From the IMG/VR virus record IMGVR_UViG_3300036985_003683, positions 1 to 64,000 of that record: a stretch of DNA of 64,000 nt. One strand, given 5' to 3'. Source of the stretch: a virus. This document shows, in pieces, positions 7,789-16,114 of the stretch (its first letter is position 1; the number at the start of each line of letters is the position of its first letter). The notes beneath the pieces are model-generated. The model did no database searches. It was not told the DNA's origin and saw nothing but the letters and a program-made list of their open reading frames with translations. The position numbers were made by a program, and so were the translations under genes.

Positions 7789-8079
7789 TTACGGAGATCG
7801 CTGCTGCCGTTTTGCTGTTTCTCTTGTGTTGCTGACATTTGTAGTTAGACACTCCTCGAGTACGTCTATCACAGTAGACGTACGCACTCCCATTCGCTCG
7901 GATATACCCACTGGAGTCAGTCCCTGATCGTACAGTCCTACTATCTGAGCGGTTGGTTTCTTGGCACCCTCATATCCCCGCAACTGTGGAAAGTATACTA
8001 CCTTTCCACCAAACTTGGCTAACAACTGCAGTGCACAATCGTTACCCACTACTGCAACTAACTCTTCGAAAAAAGTCAC
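7789..8079 (-). CDS. Mor-like transcription regulator
   Basis: 96 residues from GTG 8079 (GGGAG upstream). The N-terminal half, VGNDCALQLLAKFGGKVVYFP, matches the dimerisation part of Mor/C activators of Mu-like phages (…A…l..fGG...yiP). The second half has a helix-turn-helix-like LTPVGISERMGVRTSTVIDV. It could activate late or packaging genes, since it sits just ahead of the terminase genes. It may alternatively be the DNA-recognition small terminase. A TATAAT box at 8097-8102 precedes it. Confidence 0.55.
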   Translation of the reverse strand: MTFFEELVAVVGNDCALQLLAKFGGKVVYFPQLRGYEGAKKPTAQIVGLYDQGLTPVGISERMGVRTSTVIDVLEECLTTNVSNTRETAKRQQRSP

Positions 8080-8096
8080 AGAACGACTCCCTAATC

Positions 8097-8102
8097 ATTA
8101 TA
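8097..8102 (-). promoter_or_regulatory. TATAAT box before the Mor-like gene
   Basis: Minus strand CAATCACGGGTATAATGATT, then GGGAG and the GTG start at 8079. The box lies at the very end of dcd, so packaging genes could be transcribed independently of dcd. Confidence 0.4.
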
Positions 8103-8637
8103 CCCGTGATTGCGGAGCCTCTACGTGAAGTTCTGAAGTGCGTGTGGTCTGGGATCCCTGATACTTGCCCTTGTACAGGCGGTCGATCTTGCCGCACGGT
8201 AGGTGGTAGGACAGCTGGGCGATCTGGGCCAGAGGGTAGATCCAGATGGGGACGATACAAGAGATCTCAAGCGTCCAGGTCCCGCAGTAGCCGATGTCAC
8301 CAAACCCTCCAGTCTGGTGAATGCACAGTCCTAACCGCGCAGTAGAACTCCTTCCGTCGATCTGAGGGATGAGGTTGTGCGTCTCAGTGTACTCGAGTGT
8401 CTGCCCCAGGAGGAGTTCTCCAGGTTTCAGAAGGTAGGGTTCGTCCTCTCGAAGTACGAAGTGCTCCCCGTCCGCAGGCTTCCGAAGATCAAGGGTATCC
8501 GAGGGTCTATATCTGATAAAGTCCTGGGCTAGTCTGAGATTGTAAGAGTTTGGGTTCAGTTGGTCTTCTGAGAACGGCCGGATTAGGATATCTCCCCCCA
8601 GGCGTTTCATAATTTCGTTTGCAGTTAACAGTGACAC
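8098..8637 (-). CDS. dcd: dCTP deaminase
   Basis: 179 residues, near the usual dCTP deaminase length. Family motifs are visible: LNPNSYNLRL near the N-terminus, LGQTLEYTE, the IDGRSSTARLGL active-site segment with Arg-Ser-Ser, and a late GYCGTWTLEIS carrying the catalytic Glu. It converts dCTP to dUTP, or directly to dUMP if bifunctional, feeding dTMP or modified-pyrimidine synthesis. Start is GTG 8637 with GGGGGA upstream. The promoter region carries the operator-like repeat also found before queD. Confidence 0.85.
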   Translation of the reverse strand: MSLLTANEIMKRLGGDILIRPFSEDQLNPNSYNLRLAQDFIRYRPSDTLDLRKPADGEHFVLREDEPYLLKPGELLLGQTLEYTETHNLIPQIDGRSSTARLGLCIHQTGGFGDIGYCGTWTLEISCIVPIWIYPLAQIAQLSYHLPCGKIDRLYKGKYQGSQTTRTSELHVEAPQSRV

Positions 8638-8650
8638 AGAAAATCCCCCG

Positions 8651-8673
8651 TTTATACCAACGTATACAGTTGG
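8651..8673 (-). promoter_or_regulatory. Operator-promoter of dcd, copy 1 of a 23-bp repeat
   Basis: A 17-bp near-palindrome CCAACTGTATACGTTGG (minus strand, 8657-8673) abuts TATAAA (8651-8656), the likely -10 box. The same 23 bases are found at 39309-39331 before queD. A repressor bound to the palindrome would cover the promoter. Confidence 0.65.
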
Positions 8674-8702
8674 ATCGTTAATAGGTCAACATAAAACCGT
8701 TG

Positions 8703-9248
8703 CTACGATTCCTCGAAATTCCGAGAAAACGACAGAAGGAACTCACTCAGAAGTGCGATATGCATGTGGGAGGTTCCCCACTTAAAGCGTGCTCCGTGGA
8801 GGGGCTCCCTCACCTGTGTGAGGGGGGAACCTTCTAGGCGCTCACCCATGTCAGTGTGATACATGACGAAATCTGCTGTGAAATTGCGAGAAAACACCAC
8901 TAGGGGGACCTTATTCCACCGCTCTGAATCTCCCAAACTCTGTGCCCACCAAGTGGCAAAGATGTTGGAACCGTTACCACGGACCAGTTGTGTGAAGTCC
9001 CATCCCTCCTCCTTCTTACACTCCACACTAAAGGGAAATGCAGAATCGATACTAGGGGGTGCAGTGTGCAACAAGCATGCCACGTCTCCGTGTACTAATC
9101 TGTCGGAATGACCCACAACTTGCATGTTCTTAGTGCGAACAAAGGTACCACGTTGCCACCAAGACGTCAGCACTTTGCACACCTTGCCCTCGAACTCTGC
9201 CCCTTTCTCCTTGGACATCCTACCCGGATTATTGGACTTGCGTTTCAT
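8703..9248 (-). CDS. Restriction-fold nuclease, Holliday-resolvase-like
   Basis: 181 residues from ATG 9248 (GGAG five bases upstream). Early KGAEFEGKVCKVL, then HGDVACLLHT and FSVECKKEEGWDF give the E...GD...E-x-K pattern of PD-(D/E)xK nucleases, of the type seen in Hjc/RecU/VRR-like proteins. It would cut branched or modified DNA. Location among small early genes fits recombination or packaging clean-up. The exact family is uncertain. Confidence 0.6.
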   Translation of the reverse strand: MKRKSNNPGRMSKEKGAEFEGKVCKVLTSWWQRGTFVRTKNMQVVGHSDRLVHGDVACLLHTAPPSIDSAFPFSVECKKEEGWDFTQLVRGNGSNIFATWWAQSLGDSERWNKVPLVVFSRNFTADFVMYHTDMGERLEGSPLTQVREPLHGARFKWGTSHMHIALLSEFLLSFSRNFEES

Positions 9249-9250
9249 GA

Positions 9251-9526
9251 TCACTCCAGTTTCAAATCACGTGCGTGTATCTGGTGAGTCACCAATGGTA
9301 ACAGATTGGGTCTACCAGTAGCCTTCTGTACCAAGTACATATTGAGAGACGTCAGAAGTTCCGAAACGACTTGTAACAGCGTATCGGAAAACGTGTAAGT
9401 GTCTCCATCCAAATGGGTCAACTTGAGAATGGACTTGAACAGGGTAGCGTCAGCTCGGAAGACTACCCAGTTATCACCTTTGCGACGTATCCTCACAGAG
9501 GTACATCTAATGCGATTGAGGGCCAT
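9251..9526 (-). CDS. Small protein, unknown
   Basis: 91 residues starting MALNRIRCTSVRIRRKGDNW. GGAG lies ten bases ahead of ATG 9526. The sequence is mixed alpha/beta (VVFRADATLFKSILKL, then LLQVVSELLTSLNMYLVQ). No recognised family. It overlaps its upstream neighbour by 20 bases and the nuclease gene by coupling, so these are one operon. Confidence 0.6.
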   Translation of the reverse strand: MALNRIRCTSVRIRRKGDNWVVFRADATLFKSILKLTHLDGDTYTFSDTLLQVVSELLTSLNMYLVQKATGRPNLLPLVTHQIHARDLKLE

Positions 9527-9800
9527 TGCTATTCGTCTCCAACCAAGCTAGGATCTGGGACATCTTAGTGACGTCCTCCACCCTGTGGTTGCGCTGTACA
9601 GAGATGGCAACAGTACCGTTGAAGAGCCCATCTCGGAGATTGGAGTGGACCTGTGTCAGAACTGTTGGAGACAGTCCTTGAAACATGATACCGACCAAGT
9701 CCTGGAACTGACCCTTCTTGCCTGGATGGCCAGTCTTACGAGCCTTTGGTGGGGCGCTTGACTGGTCGCTTGGGTTTGCTTCTAACTGCGATTCTTGCAC
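9507..9800 (-). CDS. Small protein, unknown
   Basis: 97 residues from GTG 9800 with GGAGGAAG upstream. The N-terminus is polar and Pro-rich, the C-terminal two thirds are predicted helical (LVGIMFQGLSPTVLTQVHSN). It overlaps the previous gene by 65 bases. No family recognised. The overlap makes the exact start uncertain, but the codon pattern after residue 25 looks coding. Confidence 0.5.
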   Translation of the reverse strand: MQESQLEANPSDQSSAPPKARKTGHPGKKGQFQDLVGIMFQGLSPTVLTQVHSNLRDGLFNGTVAISVQRNHRVEDVTKMSQILAWLETNSNGPQSH

Positions 9801-10248
9801 GTAACTCTTCCTCCTGACGCTTCTGAGCGTCTTTAGCCTGTTTCCAACCTGGAAATTCCAAATTCATCAGCTCATCACGGGAGTTGATCAACTTGGCTAC
9901 TACACCCTTCAACACTACTATCATCTGTGCCACTTCCGCGTGTTGGGCTGTGGCACTGAACGTTGTTCCCTGTTGATTACTTATCCACCCTTCCATCTCT
10001 TCCAGTAACGTTTCGACTTCCCCAGTGGGTTCCATCAATTCGTCTGCTGCCCACTCTGCTCGTTGTTTACGAGTCATCTCAGTGGTGGTGCATCTGCGGA
10101 GGGGGGCTTCCTTGATCTGCTTCACCAGCTTGATGAAGCCCTCCTTGGGCGCCTTGTCCGCTAGTGTCAACAGTTGGGCGTACTGCTGTGGTCGAAGATC
10201 CACACGTCGATACAGACCTTCACCAGATGGATTTCGCGAATCTTCCAT
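9736..10248 (-). CDS. Helical basic-tailed protein, unknown
   Basis: 170 residues from ATG 10248 behind GGAGG. The central part is long-helical and acidic (ETLLEEMEGWISNQQG). The end is strongly basic, Lys/Arg/Pro-rich (RSKPKRPVKRPTKGS), suggesting nucleic-acid contact. No family recognised. A TATAAT promoter lies at 10265-10270 just ahead, making it the first gene of a small operon with the next three. Confidence 0.6.
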   Translation of the reverse strand: MEDSRNPSGEGLYRRVDLRPQQYAQLLTLADKAPKEGFIKLVKQIKEAPLRRCTTTEMTRKQRAEWAADELMEPTGEVETLLEEMEGWISNQQGTTFSATAQHAEVAQMIVVLKGVVAKLINSRDELMNLEFPGWKQAKDAQKRQEEELRARIAVRSKPKRPVKRPTKGS

Positions 10249-10264
10249 TGCACCCTCCAAAAGT

Positions 10265-10270
10265 ATTATA
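10265..10270 (-). promoter_or_regulatory. TATAAT promoter close to a start
   Basis: Minus strand AAAATGGGGTATAATACTTT followed by GGAGGGTGCA and ATG 10248. It lies in a 50-base gap, with GGGG before the box as in other copies. Confidence 0.5.
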
Positions 10271-10298
10271 CCCCATTTTTCCTAGATTACCCCCAAAA

Positions 10299-10499
10299 TC
10301 AATCGTGCTCTTCTGCTGCTCGCAGTGCTGTGATCACATCTGGATGCACTCCAGCGATAGTCTCTGGAGCACTGAAGGTAGTAGACCTTCTCCAAATGGG
10401 AGGGGAGTACGTGTTGTCTGATCTCAGCACCTGTACGTACTCCAGAATGCCTTTCACACTTCCACGGGGCCGATAACGGGCCTGTATAATGAGATCCAT
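10299..10499 (-). CDS. Small protein of 66 residues, unknown
   Basis: Starts ATG 10499 with GGAGGAAGTG upstream. The longer frame to 10565 would run through a TATAAT box at 10533-10538, so I use the shorter. The sequence is MDLIIQARYRPRGSVKGILE then Thr/Ser/Pro-rich, ending ALRAAEEHD. No family recognised. Confidence 0.55.
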   Translation of the reverse strand: MDLIIQARYRPRGSVKGILEYVQVLRSDNTYSPPIWRRSTTFSAPETIAGVHPDVITALRAAEEHD

Positions 10500-10532
10500 C
10501 ACTTCCTCCACGTTATTGATTTGTCTCTGGTA

Positions 10533-10538
10533 ATTATA
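10533..10538 (-). promoter_or_regulatory. TATAAT promoter
   Basis: Minus strand TACCCGTTCTTCGTATAATT, with a leader of about 30 bases to the ATG at 10499. It sits in the gap after the glycosyltransferase-methyltransferase gene that ends at 10581. Confidence 0.4.
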
Positions 10539-10580
10539 CGAAGAACGGGTACTAAGGTTCCCCATTTCTTTGGAAAAAAC

Positions 10581-11915
10581 TCAAATTTTGTCTGAATCCA
10601 CCTTAGGGGGAAGGAGGAAGAAGAATCCCCCATAGGTGCTGCCGAAGATGTGCGTAGGGGCAGTCTCCACCACGTCGAGAGTCCATTGGGGGTGGGTATC
10701 ATGGAAGTGACGCACTGCAGCCTGTGTTGGAGGGTAATGCCAATCGTGTCCTAGTATCACTGCCCCTCCCGTAGCTGATGCTGTGATGTCAGCGAGCACC
10801 CCTTCGTACTCATGGTCCCCGTCAATGAACACTAGATCTGGCGAAGTCTCTGTCATCAATCGGGGGATCAGCTCTTTGGAATCGCCAACGTACATGTGGA
10901 GCCATGCCTCATCTACAGTAGTCTTTCCCATCATCTTAGTCGAGATGTCGATACAATGTACCTCCATCTCGGGATGCCTCCTACGTATGGGCTCCAGATC
11001 CTTTGCAGCGTACACACCTACCCACAGCACATTTTTGGGTCTGAGTGCTGTGAGAATGCCCAAGAACGTGAACCTGTCCGCACTATCCATCAGCCACCTC
11101 GTGTTGAAGTACTCGGGAGGAAAGAACCTACTTCGGAAGGTGGGATCAACCACCCCCAAGCGTTGCCGAACGTGTCGCAACTTGTGAAAGACGGAACCCG
11201 TACCACCACCATGTGCCACCATATGACAAATGTGGAAACTCTGGGAGGAATACAGTCTACAGAACCTATTCCACTCTGGAGAGAGGGTTCCGTACTCTCC
11301 AGGGGAGTCTATCAACATGAATCGTTGGAGGTAGGTCTCATCGAAATATGGTGTGGATCCAAACAGGGACATGACGCTATCCAATGAGCGTGCAACGGCG
11401 AATCTTGCCTGCAGCTCGTACATACCTTCGTGTGTACAGAGGCACACACCGGCGTTGTGATAGGAGGATCTGTCCTCGGGGGCGACGTAAGCCTTGCTCT
11501 GGGGAGACACCCCCCACACCTTATCCCCCATCCCTATCACTCTCTCCCAGTCGGGATGCTTTGCAAAGTTGACGGGACGAACGCAACTACGGAGTACTTC
11601 CTGTTTCACTAGGGGCCCGCCTATGAAGGCGTCTACATCCATGTACAGAATGTGAGTCCAGTCCTTGAAGTACTCTCTGGAAACTTCCCACTTGAGGAAG
11701 TTGATGGACCACCTATCTGTTCTGCCTGGAGGTAGTTCCACACACTCCACGTCGTAATCGCGCCGTAGCGACGCTATGAAGTTGTCACTGAATGTGGAAT
11801 CCTTGTAGAACAACACCAGGGGCATGTACGGATTGGTATGTCGTGTGACGGACATGGTATACGTAGCCATCTGGATGTAGTAGTCACCTACGGCAACACC
11901 ATATGCACCTAGCAC
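10581..11915 (-). CDS. Glycosyltransferase fused to a SAM methyltransferase
   Basis: 444 residues from GTG 11915 (GGAG upstream, overlapping the previous stop as TAGTG). The first about 270 residues look like a GT-A/GT8-type transferase: HILYMDVDAFIGG carries the D-x-D metal motif, and a later NAGVCLC segment fits an acceptor loop. The last 150 form a class I methyltransferase of the Methyltransf_24 type, with VLWVGVYAA and DLVFIDGDHEYEGVL. It could add a sugar and then O-methylate it. It is the last of three consecutive sugar genes (13.65-10.6 kb). Confidence 0.65.
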   Translation of the reverse strand: MLGAYGVAVGDYYIQMATYTMSVTRHTNPYMPLVLFYKDSTFSDNFIASLRRDYDVECVELPPGRTDRWSINFLKWEVSREYFKDWTHILYMDVDAFIGGPLVKQEVLRSCVRPVNFAKHPDWERVIGMGDKVWGVSPQSKAYVAPEDRSSYHNAGVCLCTHEGMYELQARFAVARSLDSVMSLFGSTPYFDETYLQRFMLIDSPGEYGTLSPEWNRFCRLYSSQSFHICHMVAHGGGTGSVFHKLRHVRQRLGVVDPTFRSRFFPPEYFNTRWLMDSADRFTFLGILTALRPKNVLWVGVYAAKDLEPIRRRHPEMEVHCIDISTKMMGKTTVDEAWLHMYVGDSKELIPRLMTETSPDLVFIDGDHEYEGVLADITASATGGAVILGHDWHYPPTQAAVRHFHDTHPQWTLDVVETAPTHIFGSTYGGFFFLLPPKVDSDKI

Positions 11916-12889
11916 TAGACGATACTCCTCAGCATATTCACAACTCGTTCTGCCAGCTGTCTGTCGTCCAACCCCCGTACTGCATCTCGATACGCTTGCT
12001 TGCGAAAGTCCAAATAGCCTTCCCAATTGTCTCGGACATTGCACACGACCTCCTCCAGATTAGACCAATCGGGAAGAACTGGCACATACTGTAATGGTGG
12101 CCACGTCGTCATGAACTCTGTACTGGGGCGAAGACTAATGGCACCACATAGCGGAAGCTCATAGTCTCGACACGTCAGGGGATCATATCCCCAGGGGGCG
12201 ATGCCCATCTTGCTAGTGCGCATCGCTGTGAGAAATGCTTGCCAACCCCACTTAGGTGTTCCAGGCTTTCTGAAACACACGTTGAACTTGCCCTCCAACT
12301 TAGCGACAGCTTCCACAGCCTTGACACGATGCCAATGTACTACCTCATGGGGGTACTCTGCTAGGTTGCAGGATCCCACACTCAGCATCAAATCGTAAGG
12401 ACGAGGAGCTTCCCATTGAGGCTCCTTCCAATACGTAACTCTGAAGCTGTCCCAGGCCATTAGGTTGTACAAGCACACTACCTTAGTCTCGTACATGGGA
12501 TCCAAAAGTGGGTAGCGTACGTAGGGTTCTGGCATGTCTCCCCGTATAGCGTGTAGGACGTCGAGGTGTTGGAACTCAGAATGGATACTGGACTCGGGGA
12601 TGGTCAGTTTGGAAGACTTGCTGACCACCTTGACGTGTGGAAGTGCCATGGCCTCCCTCACAAGTGGAAACATCACCTCGGGACCTACGTGGACGTCTTC
12701 CAATACGGTAGGGATGCCTAACTCCAGCAATTCTGAAGAGTAGGGCATAGCATGTAGCCATAGTACATCCGGATCCTCATCAGCAAAGTACACTCCCATG
12801 GATCTCAGGAGCGGCTCCAGTCTCAAGAGCACCCGAGTGAGGTAGTTGTGGTAGTAACTACCCGAGCATCTGAACAGTACACGTATCAA
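11915..12889 (-). CDS. Glycosyltransferase-like protein (GT-B type)
   Basis: 324 residues starting MIRVLFRCSGSYYHNYLTRVLL. The C-terminal half is typical for the acceptor-to-donor region of GT-B transferases: GIAPWGYDPLTCRDYELPLCGAI, with the Glu and cysteine region that usually binds the nucleotide sugar, then NLEEVVCNVRDNWEGYLDFRKQ. The donor sugar is unknown. It overlaps its neighbours by four or one bases on both sides, so it is part of a tightly coupled sugar operon. Confidence 0.6.
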   Translation of the reverse strand: MIRVLFRCSGSYYHNYLTRVLLRLEPLLRSMGVYFADEDPDVLWLHAMPYSSELLELGIPTVLEDVHVGPEVMFPLVREAMALPHVKVVSKSSKLTIPESSIHSEFQHLDVLHAIRGDMPEPYVRYPLLDPMYETKVVCLYNLMAWDSFRVTYWKEPQWEAPRPYDLMLSVGSCNLAEYPHEVVHWHRVKAVEAVAKLEGKFNVCFRKPGTPKWGWQAFLTAMRTSKMGIAPWGYDPLTCRDYELPLCGAISLRPSTEFMTTWPPLQYVPVLPDWSNLEEVVCNVRDNWEGYLDFRKQAYRDAVRGLDDRQLAERVVNMLRSIV

Positions 12890-13653
12890 GGTTTCACCTT
12901 AGCCACTTTCCAATTCTCCCTCAACTTGCGTAGGTGATCAGCAGCCATCTCGTGGCATCCCCACGTAAGTCTGTTTCTAACGATCATCTCAGAACGTGCA
13001 GAGTCCAAGTCCTGAGTCGAGAGCTTGCTGCCCTCCCTGACTCGATACTTGAGAAGAGCATCGTGTACTAGACGGCTCTCTGCTCCATGGCGTAACGCTC
13101 TGACCCAGAAGTCCCAGTCTTCATAGCCCCTGTGGGTAGAGTCTCCCAACTCAGTGTATCCCCCCAATGCCTCCCACAGCTTGACACTAATCAGAGCAGT
13201 GGGATGAGCAGTGTTCTGATGCCTCAACTTATCACTATTCAGTGGGATGGGTTTGGTGAGGTCTTCGTAGGGCTTGACTCCCTCCCCGAAGTACTCCACG
13301 CCTGAATGCACTATGTCGGTATCTGGCCACTTAAGTACTACAGACTCGTAAGTGGACAGTGCATTGGGTGTCAACATGTCGTCGGAATCCAGGGGAACGA
13401 ACCAATCGGAGGCTGCTAATGTGACTCCCATATTGCGAGCACTAGCTAATCCCAATGGACGGGAATTCCTCACCAGGAATATGGGGAACCCCGACCAGGT
13501 GGGTGGAAAGTCCTTACGTGCAATGGGGACGGTCGAGCCATCGTCCACTACTACCACCGCAAGGGGCTTACGTGTTTGGTTGATGACGGACTGTATGCAA
13601 TCTGACAGAAACTGCTGGTCGTCCTTACAGGGAATGACTACGGAGATCTTCAT
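12886..13653 (-). CDS. GT2 family glycosyltransferase
   Basis: 255 residues from ATG 13653, overlapping the SbcC stop as ATGA. A standard GT-A fold is visible: MKISVVIPCKDDQQFLSDCI (nucleotide-binding start), VVVDDGST, then SARNMGV and VPLDSDDMLTP with the D-x-D metal site, and later HRGYEDWDFWVRAL, the catalytic ED motif. Length and motif order match full-length GT2 enzymes. It makes a glycosidic bond, in virion glycosylation, DNA-base glycosylation or host-surface change; context does not decide. Confidence 0.85.
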   Translation of the reverse strand: MKISVVIPCKDDQQFLSDCIQSVINQTRKPLAVVVVDDGSTVPIARKDFPPTWSGFPIFLVRNSRPLGLASARNMGVTLAASDWFVPLDSDDMLTPNALSTYESVVLKWPDTDIVHSGVEYFGEGVKPYEDLTKPIPLNSDKLRHQNTAHPTALISVKLWEALGGYTELGDSTHRGYEDWDFWVRALRHGAESRLVHDALLKYRVREGSKLSTQDLDSARSEMIVRNRLTWGCHEMAADHLRKLRENWKVAKVKP

Positions 13654-15824
13654 TGTTCCAACCTCGAAATACCCCCAGATTTGACTGAGGTCCAAATGGT
13701 AGGGAATAGTGCCTCCAAATGAGGCGAATGTGTGATGACAAACACAGTGTCACGTTCCTTCGCTAACTGCTCCAATAGTCTGTAGTACATCTCGACCCCC
13801 GTAGAGTCCATATGACAGGCTACCTCATCCATGATGGCTAGACTAAACTGTCTGCCCTGTCTTGATATCACCAGGTCCTGAAGGGCCAATGCGATGCAGA
13901 TGTCAATCCGCTCTTGCTCTCCGGCAGAGTTACCCTCGTACACATCCGCGCCGTATAGGTTGGAGACGTGTATGTGGAAGTCCTCCTTCAGAGTCTTGCC
14001 GTCTGCGAGTAGCCTTTGTGTACGGAACTCGATGAGGATCTCGTTGCTCCACAGGATATTGGCATAGTGCTGTACTCGGTCATTGAGATAGGGCACCACA
14101 CTGTCGAGTAGGTAACTCTGGATACCTCCCTTCCCAAATCCCCGTACCCAGAATTGATGTAGTTGTATGTCGCGTCTGAGTACTTCCAGCTCGCCCTCTA
14201 TGCGAGTCAGATCAGCTGTCACAACTCCCAGGTCTGATGAAGTCTGTGTGAACGCCACTGTGAAGGGATTCACCACTTCCTCTTCCATGAACTTCTTCAA
14301 CGAAGTCCACTCGGCCATCAGAGGACCAATCTCCACACTCAAATTCTGAATACTGAGTTGCAATCTACGGATGTCGTTGTCGCAAGCCACCAATGCTTCA
14401 TTGTGAGAAGCATACACACTGGACTGACTAGTGTATGTAGCATTCAGGGAGTCGTACGTAGCCTGTAACAAGTTCCTACCGAGCTTCCAAGTCTCCACTC
14501 GCTCATTGAGAGCAGCTCTCTGAGAGTCCTCCCCTGCACGTATCTTCTCGATAGACGCGACCACATTCCGGATACCTTCGCACGTCTCAGCTTCCTTGGC
14601 GACGATTGCATCCTCACACTCGTTCACACGATCGTCCAACTCCTTCTTACGAGAATCCCACACGGCTTGGGCAGCTGCTGTGTTCTCGGGTTTGAGTAGT
14701 TGCTGGCACGTTTGACAAGTGTCATTGATGGGTACAAGTACGTGGGCGTCTCGTGCTATGACTGCCCCGTACTCCTTCAAGTTCGATCCACTGAGCCAAT
14801 CCCGACGTTGGATCTCCTTCAGTTTGGACTCTAACGCTACCAACTCCAGGGACTGATTCTGAGGGATACCTGCCCGAGCCTCGTCGGTAGCGGTTTTCAA
14901 TTGCGCATTGGCTGAATTCAACTCGCCAGTGGTAACGTTCAATTGCGTATACGTGGCCTGTCCCGCTAGATAGGCTGCGTGTGAAGTCTCGTACAGAGGC
15001 TGGCGTTCAGCTGTTCTGGACTCCAACTCCACCTTACTCTGAGTACGCTGCTGTTCCAGTTCGTGTACTCGGCTCTCTACCTGTGAGATGCGCTCTTGCT
15101 GACGTTGGATTTCAGCTTGCCTACGCTGCTCCCACGTGACACTCTGAGTCTCCAACTCACTGAGGCGTTTAGACAATGTAGCGCGAGTAGTCACATGTGT
15201 AGTCTGGAGTTCCACTTTCGAACTCTCAGACACTGTCAACTCTTTCACTTTGTCACGAGCGGTCTTCTCAGCCTTCACCAACTTGTCGAACTCGAGCAAC
15301 TTCTCGAGGACGGACTTCTTTTCGCCATCCGTCATAGTTGCGAAGGCTATGCTGTTTTGTCCCAGTACCATAGCGTTGAGAGCTACTTGCATTGGGAAAC
15401 CCAGCATGTCCTCGATGGTGGCCTGAGTCTCACGTCGATCTGAACGTGTGAGGTCCACTATGGAACCGTCAGCACATATCTGATGAAGAGTGAGACCATT
15501 GGCACCGTTGTATAACTTGTGCTGTTGGTAACGAGAGACCTCGAATGTAGTTCCGGAAGCGTCTTGGAACCTCAACGTTCCAACACATCCCCCAGTAGAG
15601 TTCCTACGTACTACCTTGTCGCCAGTCAGGCCTCGGGCAGACTTTCCATACAGTATCCACGTCCAGGCGTCCACTATGAGTGCAGACTTACCTCCACCAT
15701 TGGAACCCGCAGCACTGCTGTCTGTGTTTCTGCCCCTGATCAGCACTAATCCCTGGTTGCACAGCGGCAAAACCGCCTGCTCATAGGACATGAAATTCTC
15801 AACAGTGAGTTGTAGAAAACGCAT
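13650..15824 (-). CDS. SbcC/Rad50-like ATPase (T4 gp46-like)
   Basis: 724 residues. Walker A GSNGGGKSAL is near residue 42. Long coiled-coil arms enclose a zinc hook (CQTCQQLL, near residue 367), and the signature NSAGEQERIDIC precedes Walker B SLAIMDEVACH. This is the SMC-like ATPase of the SbcCD/gp46-47 nuclease, which processes DNA ends in recombination-dependent replication. The likely partner is the metallophosphoesterase at 21997-22989, 6 kb upstream in transcription. It begins by TAATG overlap with the small membrane protein. Confidence 0.9.
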   Translation of the reverse strand: MRFLQLTVENFMSYEQAVLPLCNQGLVLIRGRNTDSSAAGSNGGGKSALIVDAWTWILYGKSARGLTGDKVVRRNSTGGCVGTLRFQDASGTTFEVSRYQQHKLYNGANGLTLHQICADGSIVDLTRSDRRETQATIEDMLGFPMQVALNAMVLGQNSIAFATMTDGEKKSVLEKLLEFDKLVKAEKTARDKVKELTVSESSKVELQTTHVTTRATLSKRLSELETQSVTWEQRRQAEIQRQQERISQVESRVHELEQQRTQSKVELESRTAERQPLYETSHAAYLAGQATYTQLNVTTGELNSANAQLKTATDEARAGIPQNQSLELVALESKLKEIQRRDWLSGSNLKEYGAVIARDAHVLVPINDTCQTCQQLLKPENTAAAQAVWDSRKKELDDRVNECEDAIVAKEAETCEGIRNVVASIEKIRAGEDSQRAALNERVETWKLGRNLLQATYDSLNATYTSQSSVYASHNEALVACDNDIRRLQLSIQNLSVEIGPLMAEWTSLKKFMEEEVVNPFTVAFTQTSSDLGVVTADLTRIEGELEVLRRDIQLHQFWVRGFGKGGIQSYLLDSVVPYLNDRVQHYANILWSNEILIEFRTQRLLADGKTLKEDFHIHVSNLYGADVYEGNSAGEQERIDICIALALQDLVISRQGRQFSLAIMDEVACHMDSTGVEMYYRLLEQLAKERDTVFVITHSPHLEALFPTIWTSVKSGGISRLEQ

Positions 15825-16114
15825 TATTCTCCCTTTCTGTAGAGTCGGGTAACTCCCTGGCCGTTCCCCAATAACACATATTCGATGTCAGTTTCGCGAT
15901 CTCGATAGATGAAACCTGTCAAGTCGCGGACAGGTCGATGTTCCAAGACTACCTCTCCAGTAAGCTCCCACCGAGAAGGAGTTTCGCGATCTTCGCGTGC
16001 AGCACTTTCCCGAGGACCTTCCATGGAGCCCACATATGAAAAAGTAACTGTTGCCATAATGGCTACGGCAGCCAAGCTGAATATGGTATGGGATTTCCAC
16101 TCGGTTATTGTCAT
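15824..16114 (-). CDS. Small membrane protein
   Basis: 96 residues from ATG 16114, overlapping the previous stop as ATGA with GGGAGAA upstream. A membrane segment (TIFSLAAVAIMATVTFSYVG, residues about 10-30) is near the N-terminus, then a polar, charged domain, probably on one face of the inner membrane. No family recognised. A longer open frame upstream overlaps the neighbouring gene and is rejected. Confidence 0.6.
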   Translation of the reverse strand: MTITEWKSHTIFSLAAVAIMATVTFSYVGSMEGPRESAAREDRETPSRWELTGEVVLEHRPVRDLTGFIYRDRETDIEYVLLGNGQGVTRLYRKGE